This document shows positions 34,384 through 42,911 of a DNA stretch of 43,370 bases, one piece after another. The DNA comes from Candidatus Kuenenia stuttgartensis (GTDB lineage Bacteria > Planctomycetota > Planctomycetia > Pirellulales > UBA1268). The position numbers were made by a program, and so were the translations under genes. The notes under the pieces are model-generated. The model searched no databases. It saw only the letters and a list, made by a program, of their open reading frames with translations, and was not told the origin of the DNA. How positions within the stretch are numbered: position 1 is the first letter of the stretch; every line of letters begins with the position of its first letter. Location: NCBI GenBank assembly GCA_945865325.1, contig CAMBFA010000009.1:1-43370 (forward strand). Direction: 5' to 3'.

Positions 34384-35547
34384 ATGCCCGACCCGCTCCG
34401 CCAGGACGTCGCCAACGTCGCCCGTCTCCTCGTCGTCAAGGTCGGCACGCGCGTGCTCACCGGCGCCGATGGCCTCCTCGATCACGACCGCATCGAGGCC
34501 CTCGGCCGACAATTCGACACCCTCCTCGCCTCCGGCCGGAGCATCGTGCTCGTCAGCTCGGGGGCCGTGGGCGCCGGCATGGGGCGGATGGGGCTTTCGT
34601 CGCGCCCGCAGGAGCTCGCCCACCTCCAGGCGGTCGCAGCGATCGGCCAGAGCTGCCTCATTGAGGCCTACGAACGGGTCTTCCGCTCCCGGGGCCGGCA
34701 TGCGGCCCAGGTCCTTCTCGTCGCCGACGATCTCCAGGATCGGGCCCGCTACCTCAACATCCGCAATACCCTCCGCGCCCTCCTCGACTATGGCGTGATT
34801 CCGGTGATCAACGAGAACGACACCGTGAGCGTCGAGGAACTGCGGACGAGTTTCGGCGACAACGACCGGCTCGCGGCTCTCGTGGCGACCCTCCTGGGAG
34901 CGCCGTTGCTCGTCCTCCTCTCCGATGTCGACGGCCTCTTTGACCGCCATCCTTCCGATCCGGCGGCGCGGAAGATCGACACCGTCGAGAAGCTCGATGC
35001 CGGCGTCGACGGGCTGGCCCGCGACACACTCGGGGGCCTCTCGAAGGGGGGGATGACGAGCAAGATCAAGGCGGCCAGGATCGCCACGGAGGCCGGCGGA
35101 CACTGCATCATCGCGTCCGGACGGGACGACGACGTTCTCAATCGGATCGTCGCGGCCGACACGGTCGGGACCCTGTTCGTCGGCCGGGGAACGGCGATGC
35201 CGGCGTGGAAACGCTGGCTGGGGTGGTCGGCCGATGCCCGCGGCCGGCTGATCGTTGACGACGGCGCCCGCGGCGCGGTGGTTTCGCAGGGCCGCAGCCT
35301 CCTTGCCGCCGGCATTCGCGCGGTCGAAGGGACCTTTACCGCTGGTGAGGTCGTCTCGCTGGTTGCTGCCGACGGGGAGTTCGCCCGCGGCCTCGCCAAC
35401 TATCCGGCCGACGACCTGCGGCAGATCGCGGGGCTGAAGACGGAGCAAATCACAGGGATTCTCGGGTATTGCCCCTACGACGAGGTCATTCACCGCGACA
35501 ACCTCGCCGTCATCCGCCGCGACGCGCCGATCGGACCCTCCCGATGA
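34384..35547 (+). CDS. proB: Glutamate 5-kinase
   Basis: Phosphorylates glutamate in the first step of proline synthesis. The 387 residues comprise an amino-acid-kinase domain (about 12-260) and a C-terminal PUA domain (about 285-375). Motifs are LLVVKVGTRVLT, VLVSSGAVGAGMGRMGL, VIPVINENDTVSVEEL, FGDNDRLAALVATLLGA, LLSDVDGLFDRHP and GGMTSKIKAA. The PUA portion GRLIVDDGARGAVVSQGRSLLAAGI is intact, so this is the full-length bacterial type rather than the short kinase. Its stop overlaps the next start (ATGA). The next proline gene, proA, is not adjacent. Confidence 0.96.
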   Translation: MPDPLRQDVANVARLLVVKVGTRVLTGADGLLDHDRIEALGRQFDTLLASGRSIVLVSSGAVGAGMGRMGLSSRPQELAHLQAVAAIGQSCLIEAYERVFRSRGRHAAQVLLVADDLQDRARYLNIRNTLRALLDYGVIPVINENDTVSVEELRTSFGDNDRLAALVATLLGAPLLVLLSDVDGLFDRHPSDPAARKIDTVEKLDAGVDGLARDTLGGLSKGGMTSKIKAARIATEAGGHCIIASGRDDDVLNRIVAADTVGTLFVGRGTAMPAWKRWLGWSADARGRLIVDDGARGAVVSQGRSLLAAGIRAVEGTFTAGEVVSLVAADGEFARGLANYPADDLRQIAGLKTEQITGILGYCPYDEVIHRDNLAVIRRDAPIGPSR

Positions 35548-36833
35548 TCTGGGAAAGCCTCCTCGTTCTCGTCCTGATCCTCGCCAACGGCTTCTTCTCG
35601 GGGGCCGAGATGGCGATCGTCGCCAGCCGCCGCGGCCGGCTCCGGCAGATGGCGGATGCCGGCGACGCGGCGGCCCGAACGGCGCTCGATCTCGCCTCGA
35701 GCCCAGACCGTTTCCTCCCAACCGTCCAGATCGGGATCACCCTCGTCGGCACGCTCGCGGCGGCCTATGGCGGTGACAGGCTGGTGAGCCACCTCGCCGA
35801 CTGGTTGGGCTCGATCCTCCCCCCCGGCATGGCCGGCGCCGCCCGTTCGATCGCCCTGACCTTGTTCGTGGCGCTGCTGTCGTTCTTCACGCTCCTCATC
35901 GGCGAACTGGTGCCGAAGCGGCTAGCCCTGCGCCGAGCCGAAGCGATCGCCCGGGCCGTGGCCCCGGCGATGCATCTCTTCGCCAGGGTGGTGACACCGC
36001 TGGTGTGGATGATGAGCTGGTCGACAACCGCGATGCTGTTCCTCCTCGGCTCGCACAAGCAGGACGGCCCGACGGTGTCGGTGGACGACATCGAGCACCT
36101 TCTTGAGGCGGGGCGGGCAGAGGGAATCCTCGAGCCGGTGGAGCAGGCGGTGGCGATCGAGGCGCTGCGGCTCGGGGAACGGACCGTGCGCGACATCATG
36201 CGGCCGCGGATCGATCTCGATGCCCTCGACATCGCCACGCCCCCCGGCGAGGTGCTCGGGGCGATCGCCATGGCAGGCTACTCGCGACTTCCCGTCTACG
36301 ACGGCTCGCTCGACCACATCCTCGGCTACGTGGCGCTCAAGGATGTGCTCCGGCAAAACTGGATGGGCTGGCCGATCGAGCTGCGGAAGATCCTCCGCAA
36401 GGCGCTGTTCGTCCCCGAAACGATGCCGCTCGACCGCCTCCTCGAGATGTTCCAAAAGGAGAAGAACCAGCTCGCGATCGTCCTCGACGAATACGGCGGC
36501 ACCGAGGGGATGGTGACGCTCGAAGACGTCCTCGAGGAGCTCGTCGGCGAGATCCACTCCGAACACCGCCGCGACCGCGAAACCCCTTTTGTCGATCGGG
36601 GAGACGGTTCGTGGCTCGTCGACGGTGGAGCGGGGGTCGAAGCCCTCGCCGAGGTGTTTGGGCTCCGGCTCGATCCGGCCCCCCGCGACTATTCAACGGT
36701 GTCGGGGCTCGTTCTCGCTCGGCTCGAACGGATCCCCTCCACGGGCGATACGACCGACTGGCAAGGGCTGTCGATCGAGGTCGTCGACATGGATGGCCGC
36801 CGGATCGACAAACTTCTCGTCAAGAAGACCTGA
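35544..36833 (+). CDS. CNNM/CorC (HlyC/TlyC) family membrane protein
   Basis: A 429-residue protein of the CNNM-transmembrane plus CBS-pair family, often annotated hemolysin-like. The family is linked to magnesium, cobalt or sodium transport rather than hemolysis. LILANGFFSGAEMAIVASRR opens the CNNM domain (membrane segments about 2-22, 58-80, 95-120, 140-165). A CBS pair follows (RTVRDIMRPRIDLDALD and YSRLPVYDGSLDHILGYV, then LAIVLDEYGGTEGMVTLEDVLEELVGEI). The C-terminal CorC/HlyC domain starts at about 340 and includes LDPAPRDYSTVSGLVL. The start overlaps the proB stop by four bases. The link to proline synthesis is positional only. Confidence 0.93.
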   Translation: MIWESLLVLVLILANGFFSGAEMAIVASRRGRLRQMADAGDAAARTALDLASSPDRFLPTVQIGITLVGTLAAAYGGDRLVSHLADWLGSILPPGMAGAARSIALTLFVALLSFFTLLIGELVPKRLALRRAEAIARAVAPAMHLFARVVTPLVWMMSWSTTAMLFLLGSHKQDGPTVSVDDIEHLLEAGRAEGILEPVEQAVAIEALRLGERTVRDIMRPRIDLDALDIATPPGEVLGAIAMAGYSRLPVYDGSLDHILGYVALKDVLRQNWMGWPIELRKILRKALFVPETMPLDRLLEMFQKEKNQLAIVLDEYGGTEGMVTLEDVLEELVGEIHSEHRRDRETPFVDRGDGSWLVDGGAGVEALAEVFGLRLDPAPRDYSTVSGLVLARLERIPSTGDTTDWQGLSIEVVDMDGRRIDKLLVKKT

Positions 36834-36861
36834 TACCATCGAACACCTTTCGCGGGGCCGG

Positions 36862-38592
36862 TCACGTCCCCGGCGGTCGGGCGTCGGGTGGGACCTCGGG
36901 ATCCCTGGTCGGCCCCGTCGGGCGGGGCGTGTTGACCGGCGGGGTGTTTGGATTGGTGTCTGGCGCGCCCGACATGCCGGGGGGCATCGACGGAGGCGCG
37001 AGAGGGAGGGAGCGGTCGACGACATCTTGGAGCACGAAAGGCTTGGGAAAAGGCTCGTCGAGCTGTTCGAGCACCTTGCGGTAGCTGACGATCAAGTCGT
37101 TGATGTCCTCGTTGGTGATCGTGTCTTTCCGCAGGATCGTGGAGGAGTCGAGCACCTCGCGCCAGGCTGCAAACGCATCCTCGTAGAACTTCTTCGCCGG
37201 CTGGAGGCGGGCATTCCCATACTCCTTCGCCGCCGACCAGGCCGCCTCACGGGCCCGCAGGGCCGGTTCGGTCACCTCCGCCTCGCAGCAGGCCCGCCAG
37301 AAGTCGAAGTTCACGATCTCCCGGTAGCGGTCGATGATCTCGGCGGTCTCGTTGGCTTCGAGCCACTGCCTGGCGAGCGTACGGGCCTTGTTGCCGACGT
37401 CGGCCGGTGATTCACGGGCAACCATCGGCCAACTGACGCGCGTCAGTTCTTGCGCCGCGTAGGCGGCCCGCTGCTGGGCGTCGTTGCGGTCCATCGGGGG
37501 AACGGCGGTGGCATCCTTCAATTCCTGGGGGAGGGCCGCCTGGAGCTTCTCCTCCATCGCCTTGAATTGCCCCGGGAGGAGGGTCTCGAGCTCTTCGTTG
37601 ATCCGCGAAGCGCGCGACAATTCCTCCTCACGGAGCCCGAGTCGGATCGGCACGTCCCAGGTGGTGGGGATCTCACGGACGGCGAAATCCCGCATCTCCT
37701 TCCCGGCCTTCTCCCAGCCGGCCCGAGCGGCCGAGCCGAACACGCCGTCGTCCTCGAGGGCGCGGGCGTAGTTGATCATGGTCATCATCGGTTCGCTGTG
37801 GAAGATCAGCGCGGTCGTCCGCAGCGGGGCGCCCGAGTCGGCGAGTTGCTGGCCAGCGTGGTATTTCTCGTTGCCGACGAGCCAGTTGTCGCGTTCCGGG
37901 AGCGTTCGCCCCGGACGGTCACGCTCGTGGAAATCGTCGTCGGCCTTGAACAGCCGCCGGTATTGCAACTTCTCGTCGGCGCGGCCGATCTTCTGCCCGA
38001 TGAACCAGCCCATTCGCCCCTGCAACCGCGGCTCGCGCTGGTTGTAGCCGATCCCCTGGCGGAGGAACTCGATCCCCTTCATCACCCAGGCATAGCGATC
38101 GTGGTAGTCGTCGAACTCGACCGAGATGTTGTAAGAGAGGTTGTGGGCCTGGAAGTCCCACACGGAATAGAAGTTCGGCTGGAGCTTCGTCATCTGCTCG
38201 AGCGCGGCAGAGAGATTCGTCCAATCCTCCACCTTTTTGTAGTGGTTGGCCCGGTCCCAGAGGAGCGTCACAGCGACGTTCTTGAGCCCGAGCGTCGCCA
38301 GACGGATCGTCTCGCTCGTGGGATCGACATCGCCGAGATTCGCCTGGGAGAGCCCGAATTGCTTCCGCAACTGGGCGAGCTTCCCCCCCTCACTCGTTGA
38401 GTCGGCCGGCTGACTCAAGGCCGAGAGCGGCACGAGGAGCGCGGCGATGCCAACCAGCGCCAGGAGCGTTGCCGGGCGCAACCCGAACCACGAGCCACGC
38501 CCCGATGAGGAGCGACCGCTCGGGGCTCTCCCGCGCCGCTGTCGATCCCCGCCGCCCGACTGATCATCCGCATGGAGCGACTGACGATTCAT
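36862..38592 (-). CDS. Unrecognised membrane-anchored protein in the second ABC operon
   Basis: A 576-residue protein I cannot place in a named family. A basic, Gly/Ser/Arg-rich head (1-40) precedes one membrane segment or uncleaved signal (40-60, ATLLALVGIAALLVPLSAL). A conserved-looking, Trp/Tyr-rich helical region (75-240) includes VTLLWDRANHYKKVEDW, YSVWDFQAHNLSYN and RMGWFIGQKIGRADEKLQYR. It is reminiscent of TPR-like helical packing. More charged helices (about 300-500) follow, and the last 50 residues are Pro-rich and probably disordered. The start overlaps the permease stop (ATGA), so it is translated with the ABC permease and is probably its extracytoplasmic partner. Convergent with the CNNM gene. 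Confidence 0.72.
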   Translation of the reverse strand: MNRQSLHADDQSGGGDRQRRGRAPSGRSSSGRGSWFGLRPATLLALVGIAALLVPLSALSQPADSTSEGGKLAQLRKQFGLSQANLGDVDPTSETIRLATLGLKNVAVTLLWDRANHYKKVEDWTNLSAALEQMTKLQPNFYSVWDFQAHNLSYNISVEFDDYHDRYAWVMKGIEFLRQGIGYNQREPRLQGRMGWFIGQKIGRADEKLQYRRLFKADDDFHERDRPGRTLPERDNWLVGNEKYHAGQQLADSGAPLRTTALIFHSEPMMTMINYARALEDDGVFGSAARAGWEKAGKEMRDFAVREIPTTWDVPIRLGLREEELSRASRINEELETLLPGQFKAMEEKLQAALPQELKDATAVPPMDRNDAQQRAAYAAQELTRVSWPMVARESPADVGNKARTLARQWLEANETAEIIDRYREIVNFDFWRACCEAEVTEPALRAREAAWSAAKEYGNARLQPAKKFYEDAFAAWREVLDSSTILRKDTITNEDINDLIVSYRKVLEQLDEPFPKPFVLQDVVDRSLPLAPPSMPPGMSGAPDTNPNTPPVNTPRPTGPTRDPEVPPDARPPGT

Positions 38593-40415
38593 GACGCCAC
38601 CTCCCGTGCCCGCAGGCACAAAGCACCGATAATGAAGAACGCCAGCAGGTATCCGAACGTCTCGGCGGAATGCGCCAGGATGAGATCGAGTGGGATGTCG
38701 AACCCGCTGGAGACGAAGTCCCCCGTTCCGAGCGAGGAGAGCGAGGGAAAGAGCGCGGCCCCCAACCGCATCGGGGCCATCAGCACCGTGTCGATCCCCT
38801 TCATCGCCGCGATGAAGGGAGTCTGCTCGAGATCGAGCGTGATCGCGGTTTGCGTCACGAGCCGGTAGAACGATTCGATCGGGCCTCCGCCGGGGGCGAT
38901 CGTCGAGTCACCAGTCACCTGGCTCTCGAAGAGCCGCTGGATGAACTCGCGGAACAGGCCGACGATGATCACGGAGATCGTGGCGAGAAGGGCGACCGGC
39001 CCGGCGAGGAACGTGCTGAACATCACCCCCAGGGCCGTCACGAGGAGCATCGAGAACCAGATCCCGAGGCAGCTCTTGAAATAGTTCCAGGCAAAAGACC
39101 CGCTGCCGCTGCGGAGGTAGAAGTCAGCCTGGGCGACGCCGAAATACTGGCCCGGCTCGAGGCACTGGAGGATCACCTCCACCTTCCCGTCGGAGACGAT
39201 GTCGGCGTAGAGGTCGACCTGGCGCGTGCCTCCGTCGGTCGTCGTCGTGGTGATCGCCAGCGGCACCTTCCACTCGTCGATTGTGAACTCTTTCGCGGTG
39301 AAGTAGCGCGGGTCGGACTGGAGGCCGCTGGAGGGGTTGCGAACGCGGACACTCCCCGCGATCCCCTTCTCGATGTTCCCCTTGTGGGTCCGGAAGACGC
39401 GGACGAGCATTTCCAGTGGCAGCCCGTCGGGGAAGTCATTCTTGCTGACTCCCTCGAAGGTCCAGATGGCCGCGGCCAGCTTGCCCCCCTCAACGTACTG
39501 TCGATAGGACCACTCGGCGCCGACACTGATCCCGCGCGCGCTCGGCTGCCCCTGACGGTCGAGGAACCTGAGCGAGCCACGAAGCGGCTTGCGGGCCTCG
39601 AGGAGGCCGAGTGGGGGGGTGACGCGGTAGGTCGTCGAACCGCCCGAGGTGATCGCCTCAATGTCGTGGCGGTGCCCCTGGATGTGATCGGTGCGCCCCG
39701 TGCCGTCGGCCGCCAACTCGAACCGGTGACGGTGGCCGCGGTCGAGGCTTGTCCGCCCTTCGTACCCGGTCAGGGTGCCATCTTCGGAGCGGATCTCGAT
39801 GACGTCCTCGGCCGTCAGTTCGTGGCCATGCTGCACGCTTCGCACGACGAATCCCCAGCCCACCGCCGCCATCACCGCCAGGAGCGCCGTCCCGACCAGA
39901 GAGAACCCGAGCATCCGCCCGAGGACTACCTCTCCGGTGCGCACCGGCTTGGTCGTGACCGTCTGGATCGCCTTCGCCTTGAAGTCGGCCGGGAGGCTGA
40001 AGACGGAGAGGATCAGGGTCACCATGCAGACGAGGAAGTTCGTCGCGCCGAGGATGAATCCAAGGTAGAGCTTGCCGGGGTTGACGCTCGCCGGATCGAG
40101 GAACCAGCCGCCGAAGAGCACGACGATCGCGAACATCGCGAGCACCACGAGAACATTGCGCCGCACCGCTTCCTGGATCGCGAGCCTGGCCAGCGCCCAA
40201 ATCCGCCGCCGGGACATCCCGGCGAGGTCCTTGACCCCGGAGATGATCCCCCGATAGACGCGGTCACCGGCCTGCAATGGCCCGTACACGGCCGACTGGA
40301 CAAGCCAGGCGGCCGCCGCGGCGACCACTGCGAGGAGACTCGCCGCGAACAGGTACCAGAGAAACGCCGGCCCGATCCACTGCCAGAAACTCGGAATCGC
40401 CTCTTCCAGAACCAT
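38589..40415 (-). CDS. ABC-2 type permease with large His-rich extracytoplasmic insert
   Basis: A 608-residue permease. N-terminal membrane segments (about 15-40, 88-105, 115-140, 165-190) carry ABC-2 wording such as DFKAKAIQTVTTKPVRTGEVVLGRMLG, the stretch that commonly contacts the ATPase. Residues about 195-440 form an insert with beta-like sequence that should be extracytoplasmic. It contains GHRH twice (227-230 and 247-250) plus nearby His196, His198 and His244. Four further membrane segments (about 455-600) complete the protein. The ATPase gene lies 116 bp upstream, and the unknown anchored protein overlaps its stop. Substrate unknown; the paired GHRH motifs suggest metal contact. ATG at 40415. 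Confidence 0.83.
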   Translation of the reverse strand: MVLEEAIPSFWQWIGPAFLWYLFAASLLAVVAAAAAWLVQSAVYGPLQAGDRVYRGIISGVKDLAGMSRRRIWALARLAIQEAVRRNVLVVLAMFAIVVLFGGWFLDPASVNPGKLYLGFILGATNFLVCMVTLILSVFSLPADFKAKAIQTVTTKPVRTGEVVLGRMLGFSLVGTALLAVMAAVGWGFVVRSVQHGHELTAEDVIEIRSEDGTLTGYEGRTSLDRGHRHRFELAADGTGRTDHIQGHRHDIEAITSGGSTTYRVTPPLGLLEARKPLRGSLRFLDRQGQPSARGISVGAEWSYRQYVEGGKLAAAIWTFEGVSKNDFPDGLPLEMLVRVFRTHKGNIEKGIAGSVRVRNPSSGLQSDPRYFTAKEFTIDEWKVPLAITTTTTDGGTRQVDLYADIVSDGKVEVILQCLEPGQYFGVAQADFYLRSGSGSFAWNYFKSCLGIWFSMLLVTALGVMFSTFLAGPVALLATISVIIVGLFREFIQRLFESQVTGDSTIAPGGGPIESFYRLVTQTAITLDLEQTPFIAAMKGIDTVLMAPMRLGAALFPSLSSLGTGDFVSSGFDIPLDLILAHSAETFGYLLAFFIIGALCLRAREVAS

Positions 40416-40531
40416 GTGCCGCTGCCCCGCTGCGTGTCACCGCCCACCGGAACCGTTTACCACGAACTACCCGCCGAAAACCGTCTCAACACATCGCGTT
40501 CACAACGCCGACCCACCGTTCAGTCGGCCGA

Positions 40532-41449
40532 TCACTCCTGCCCCTGACGGGCGCGCCGACCGGGCCGGGCCTCAGTGTCACGGACAACGTCAAGGAACAG
40601 ATCCTCGAGCGTCGTGCGTGGATTGCCGATCTCGATGTCCGCGCCGCCGTGGCGCCTGAGCACCTCACGGATCTCCTCGGTCGCCGCAGCCGACAGCCCC
40701 TTGGCCCGGATCTGCGTGACGTCAGTCACCCGCAGAAGATCATCGACGCGGCCGAGCTCCTTCAGCTCCCCCTGGTGGAGAACCGCGATCCGGTCGCAGA
40801 CATCCTCGACATCGGCGAGGAGGTGGGACGACATGATGACCGTCTTCCCCTTCTCCCGCAGTTCGACGATGAGGTCCTTCATCTCGCGCGTCCCGATTGG
40901 GTCGAGACCGCTGGTCGGCTCGTCGAGGATCACGAGCTCGGGATCGTTGATGAGGGCCTGGGCGACCCCGATGCGCCGTGTCATCCCCTTAGAATACTCG
41001 CGGAGTTGCCGCTTGCGGTCACGCTCGAGGCCGACTCGCTTGATGAGGGCCGCCGCACGGTGTTTGCGCTCGTCGGGGGGCATGTCGAAGAGTCGACCGT
41101 AAAAATCGAGCGTCTCCTCGGCGTCGAGGAACTTGTAGAGGTACGACTCCTCCGGCAGATACCCGATCCGTTCGTTCTTGGAGACGTCGGTGGCGTCCTT
41201 GCCGAACACGAACGCCTCCCCCGAGGTCGGAAAGATGAGCCCGAGAAGGAGCTTCATCGTCGTCGTCTTGCCGGAGCCGTTGGGGCCGAGGAGGCCGAAG
41301 ATCTCGCCGCGGCGGATCTCGAGGTCGAGCGGCTTGAGCGCCACTTTCTTGCTCCGGCCCCAGAAGTCCCGGTAGGTCTTCGCCAAGTTGCGGGCCTCGA
41401 CGATCACCTCGCCGTGCTCCCGCTTCACCACCCGTTCCTGCGCTGCCAT
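40532..41449 (-). CDS. ABC transporter ATP-binding protein
   Basis: A 305-residue ATPase of the ABC-2/drug-exporter class. Walker [13 protein letters not shown]-loop [13 protein letters not shown], signature [13 protein letters not shown], Walker [14 protein letters not shown] and the switch histidine in [14 protein letters not shown] are all present. A C-terminal extension (about 235-305) with [19 protein letters not shown] and [11 protein letters not shown] is typical of exporter ATPases. ATG at 41449 has GAGGA upstream; an open frame extends further but is unlike the family. Its partner is the His-loop permease directly downstream. It is distinct from the GldA-like ATPase near 16500. Confidence 0.94.
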   Translation of the reverse strand: MAAQERVVKREHGEVIVEARNLAKTYRDFWGRSKKVALKPLDLEIRRGEIFGLLGPNGSGKTTTMKLLLGLIFPTSGEAFVFGKDATDVSKNERIGYLPEESYLYKFLDAEETLDFYGRLFDMPPDERKHRAAALIKRVGLERDRKRQLREYSKGMTRRIGVAQALINDPELVILDEPTSGLDPIGTREMKDLIVELREKGKTVIMSSHLLADVEDVCDRIAVLHQGELKELGRVDDLLRVTDVTQIRAKGLSAAATEEIREVLRRHGGADIEIGNPRTTLEDLFLDVVRDTEARPGRRARQGQE

Positions 41450-41753
41450 GGAACTTTCCTCGTGATGCCCAATTCCGGATTCGAGCGACCGGCGAACTGC
41501 GCCGAAATTCCCCACCAACAATGCAATCACCACGTTGTACAGACAAGTCGCCAATTGTGTAGGGGCCTAAACTCGGAAGAAGAGAGCCCCCGGGACCGCG
41601 CCGGAGGCGAGTCGCCCGAGCCGGCCGCCGCCCCCCCCAAAGGCATCGCCAAGCCCGCTCCCCTGGTCGGGCAAAATGCGAGCATCGCTTCGATCCGCTC
41701 GCCAACTACGCAGCTGACCGTACGATTGTGCGCCCCTCACGGGCCCCGGGAGG
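41450..41753. other. Intergenic region upstream of the second ABC operon
   Basis: Part of a 382-bp divergent gap. No ORF is convincing. The section 41525-41575 is locally more AT-rich than its surroundings and contains several short TTGT/ACAA complements (for example TTGTACAGACAA at 41535-41546). It may hold the leftward promoter of the ABC operon, but I could not assign -35 and -10 boxes with confidence. The section 41580-41700 shows nothing definable. Confidence 0.4.
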
Positions 41754-41781
41754 TTGACACCAACGGTGGGAAGGAGATAAT
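41754..41781 (+). promoter_or_regulatory. Strong sigma-70-type promoter of the DUF1559 gene
   Basis: TTGACA (41754-41759) is a perfect -35 and GATAAT (41776-41781) matches five of six -10 positions, with a 16-base spacer. This is the best promoter match I found in the window. The expected transcription start near 41788-41790 falls at the left edge of the Fur-like box. Confidence 0.75.
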
Positions 41782-41789
41782 TCGATATT

Positions 41790-41808
41790 GAGAATGAGTC
41801 TCATTATC
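41790..41808. promoter_or_regulatory. Fur-box-like operator overlapping the DUF1559 transcription start
   Basis: GAGAATGAGTCTCATTATC matches the 19-bp Fur consensus GATAATGATAATCATTATC at 15 of 19 positions. Its centre AATGAG-T-CTCATT is a perfect inverted repeat. It sits just downstream of the -10 box, where a bound repressor would block initiation. This predicts repression in iron-replete cells by Fur or a relative such as Zur or Mur. No fur gene lies in the window. Confidence 0.72.
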
Positions 41809-41831
41809 GTCTCTGGAGAGATGTTTTCATC

Positions 41832-42884
41832 ATGAAAGCCTTTGGAAAGAGCTCTGGCTGTGGTGCTTGCGGGGGGCTGCAAACAGCCTCGGAGCGCACC
41901 GCTTTCACGCTGGTGGAGCTGCTCGTCGTGATCGCCATCATCGGCACGCTCGTCGGCCTCCTCCTCCCCGCGGTCCAGGCCGCCCGGGAAGCTGCCCGAC
42001 GAATGCAGTGCCAGAATCACCTCAAGCAATGGACCTTGGCGTTGGCCAATCACGAGGGCGCGACCCGCCGCTATCCCCCCCTCCGAACCTGGGGGGGGAC
42101 CGTGGCCACGCCGGGGAGTTCTTGGTCGGCCCAGGCGAGACTGCTCCCGTACGTCGAGGAGGTCGCCGTCGGATCCGACATCGCCCGACAACTCGGCGCT
42201 GACTACGCGTCGGCCCGCTTGGCCGACGGGGTCACCCAGATTTCGTCGCTGCGGATCGCCCCCCTGCTCTGCCCGTCAGAGAAGAACGACCGCCAGCGCG
42301 TCGACGGCAGCGCGCTCTACTACCCGCTCAATTACGGCGTGAACGCCGGCACCTGGCTCGTGCTCGATCCCGTCACCGGAGAGACCGGGGATGGGACGTT
42401 CGTCGTCAACGGACGTCTCCGCTCCGCCGACATTCTCGACGGGCTCTCCCATACGCTCGCCTTCGCCGAAGTCCGGGCCTATACCCCTTACCGCCGCGAT
42501 AGCGCCGCCGCCCGCAGCGTGGCCCCTACGTCGGCTGCCGGAATCCCCAGCGGAGGCACGGTGAAGGCCGATAGCGGCCATACCGAATGGGTGGACGGCC
42601 GCGTCCACCAATCTGGCTTCACCGCCACCTTTCCCCCCGGATCGACGTTCCGAGTGACGGTCAACGGCGTCGAAGTCGACGGCGATTGGAACAACCAACG
42701 GGAGGCGGTGTCAGCGAGCGTGCCGACGATGGCCGCCGTCACCGCCCGGAGCTACCACCCCGGACTGGTCAACGCCGCAATGATGGACGGCAGCGTCCGC
42801 GGCGTCTCCACCGACATCACCCAGGAGACCTGGCGGGCATTGGCGACGAGGGCCGGGGGGGAGAGCGACTCCAGCGCTCCCTGA
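41832..42884 (+). CDS. DUF1559 pseudopilin-like protein under a Fur-type operator
   Basis: A 350-residue type IV pilin-like protein of the planctomycete DUF1559 family. The prepilin signature [14 protein letters not shown] starts at Phe25 and runs into the N-terminal helix [18 protein letters not shown]. The residue before the cleavage point is Ala24 instead of the usual Gly. Cys10 and Cys13 lie in the leader (CGAC). The globular part includes LCPSEKNDR and [18 protein letters not shown]. It ends with [22 protein letters not shown], the family's H-x(n)-DG motif with GG changed to PG. Exported pseudopilins of this family are numerous in planctomycetes and their roles are poorly known. GGAG lies 13 bases before the ATG. 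Iron-dependent expression is predicted from the promoter. Confidence 0.9.
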   Translation: MKAFGKSSGCGACGGLQTASERTAFTLVELLVVIAIIGTLVGLLLPAVQAAREAARRMQCQNHLKQWTLALANHEGATRRYPPLRTWGGTVATPGSSWSAQARLLPYVEEVAVGSDIARQLGADYASARLADGVTQISSLRIAPLLCPSEKNDRQRVDGSALYYPLNYGVNAGTWLVLDPVTGETGDGTFVVNGRLRSADILDGLSHTLAFAEVRAYTPYRRDSAAARSVAPTSAAGIPSGGTVKADSGHTEWVDGRVHQSGFTATFPPGSTFRVTVNGVEVDGDWNNQREAVSASVPTMAAVTARSYHPGLVNAAMMDGSVRGVSTDITQETWRALATRAGGESDSSAP

Positions 42885-42911
42885 AAGCCCGTTCCGGTCC
42901 CGGCCTTGGGT

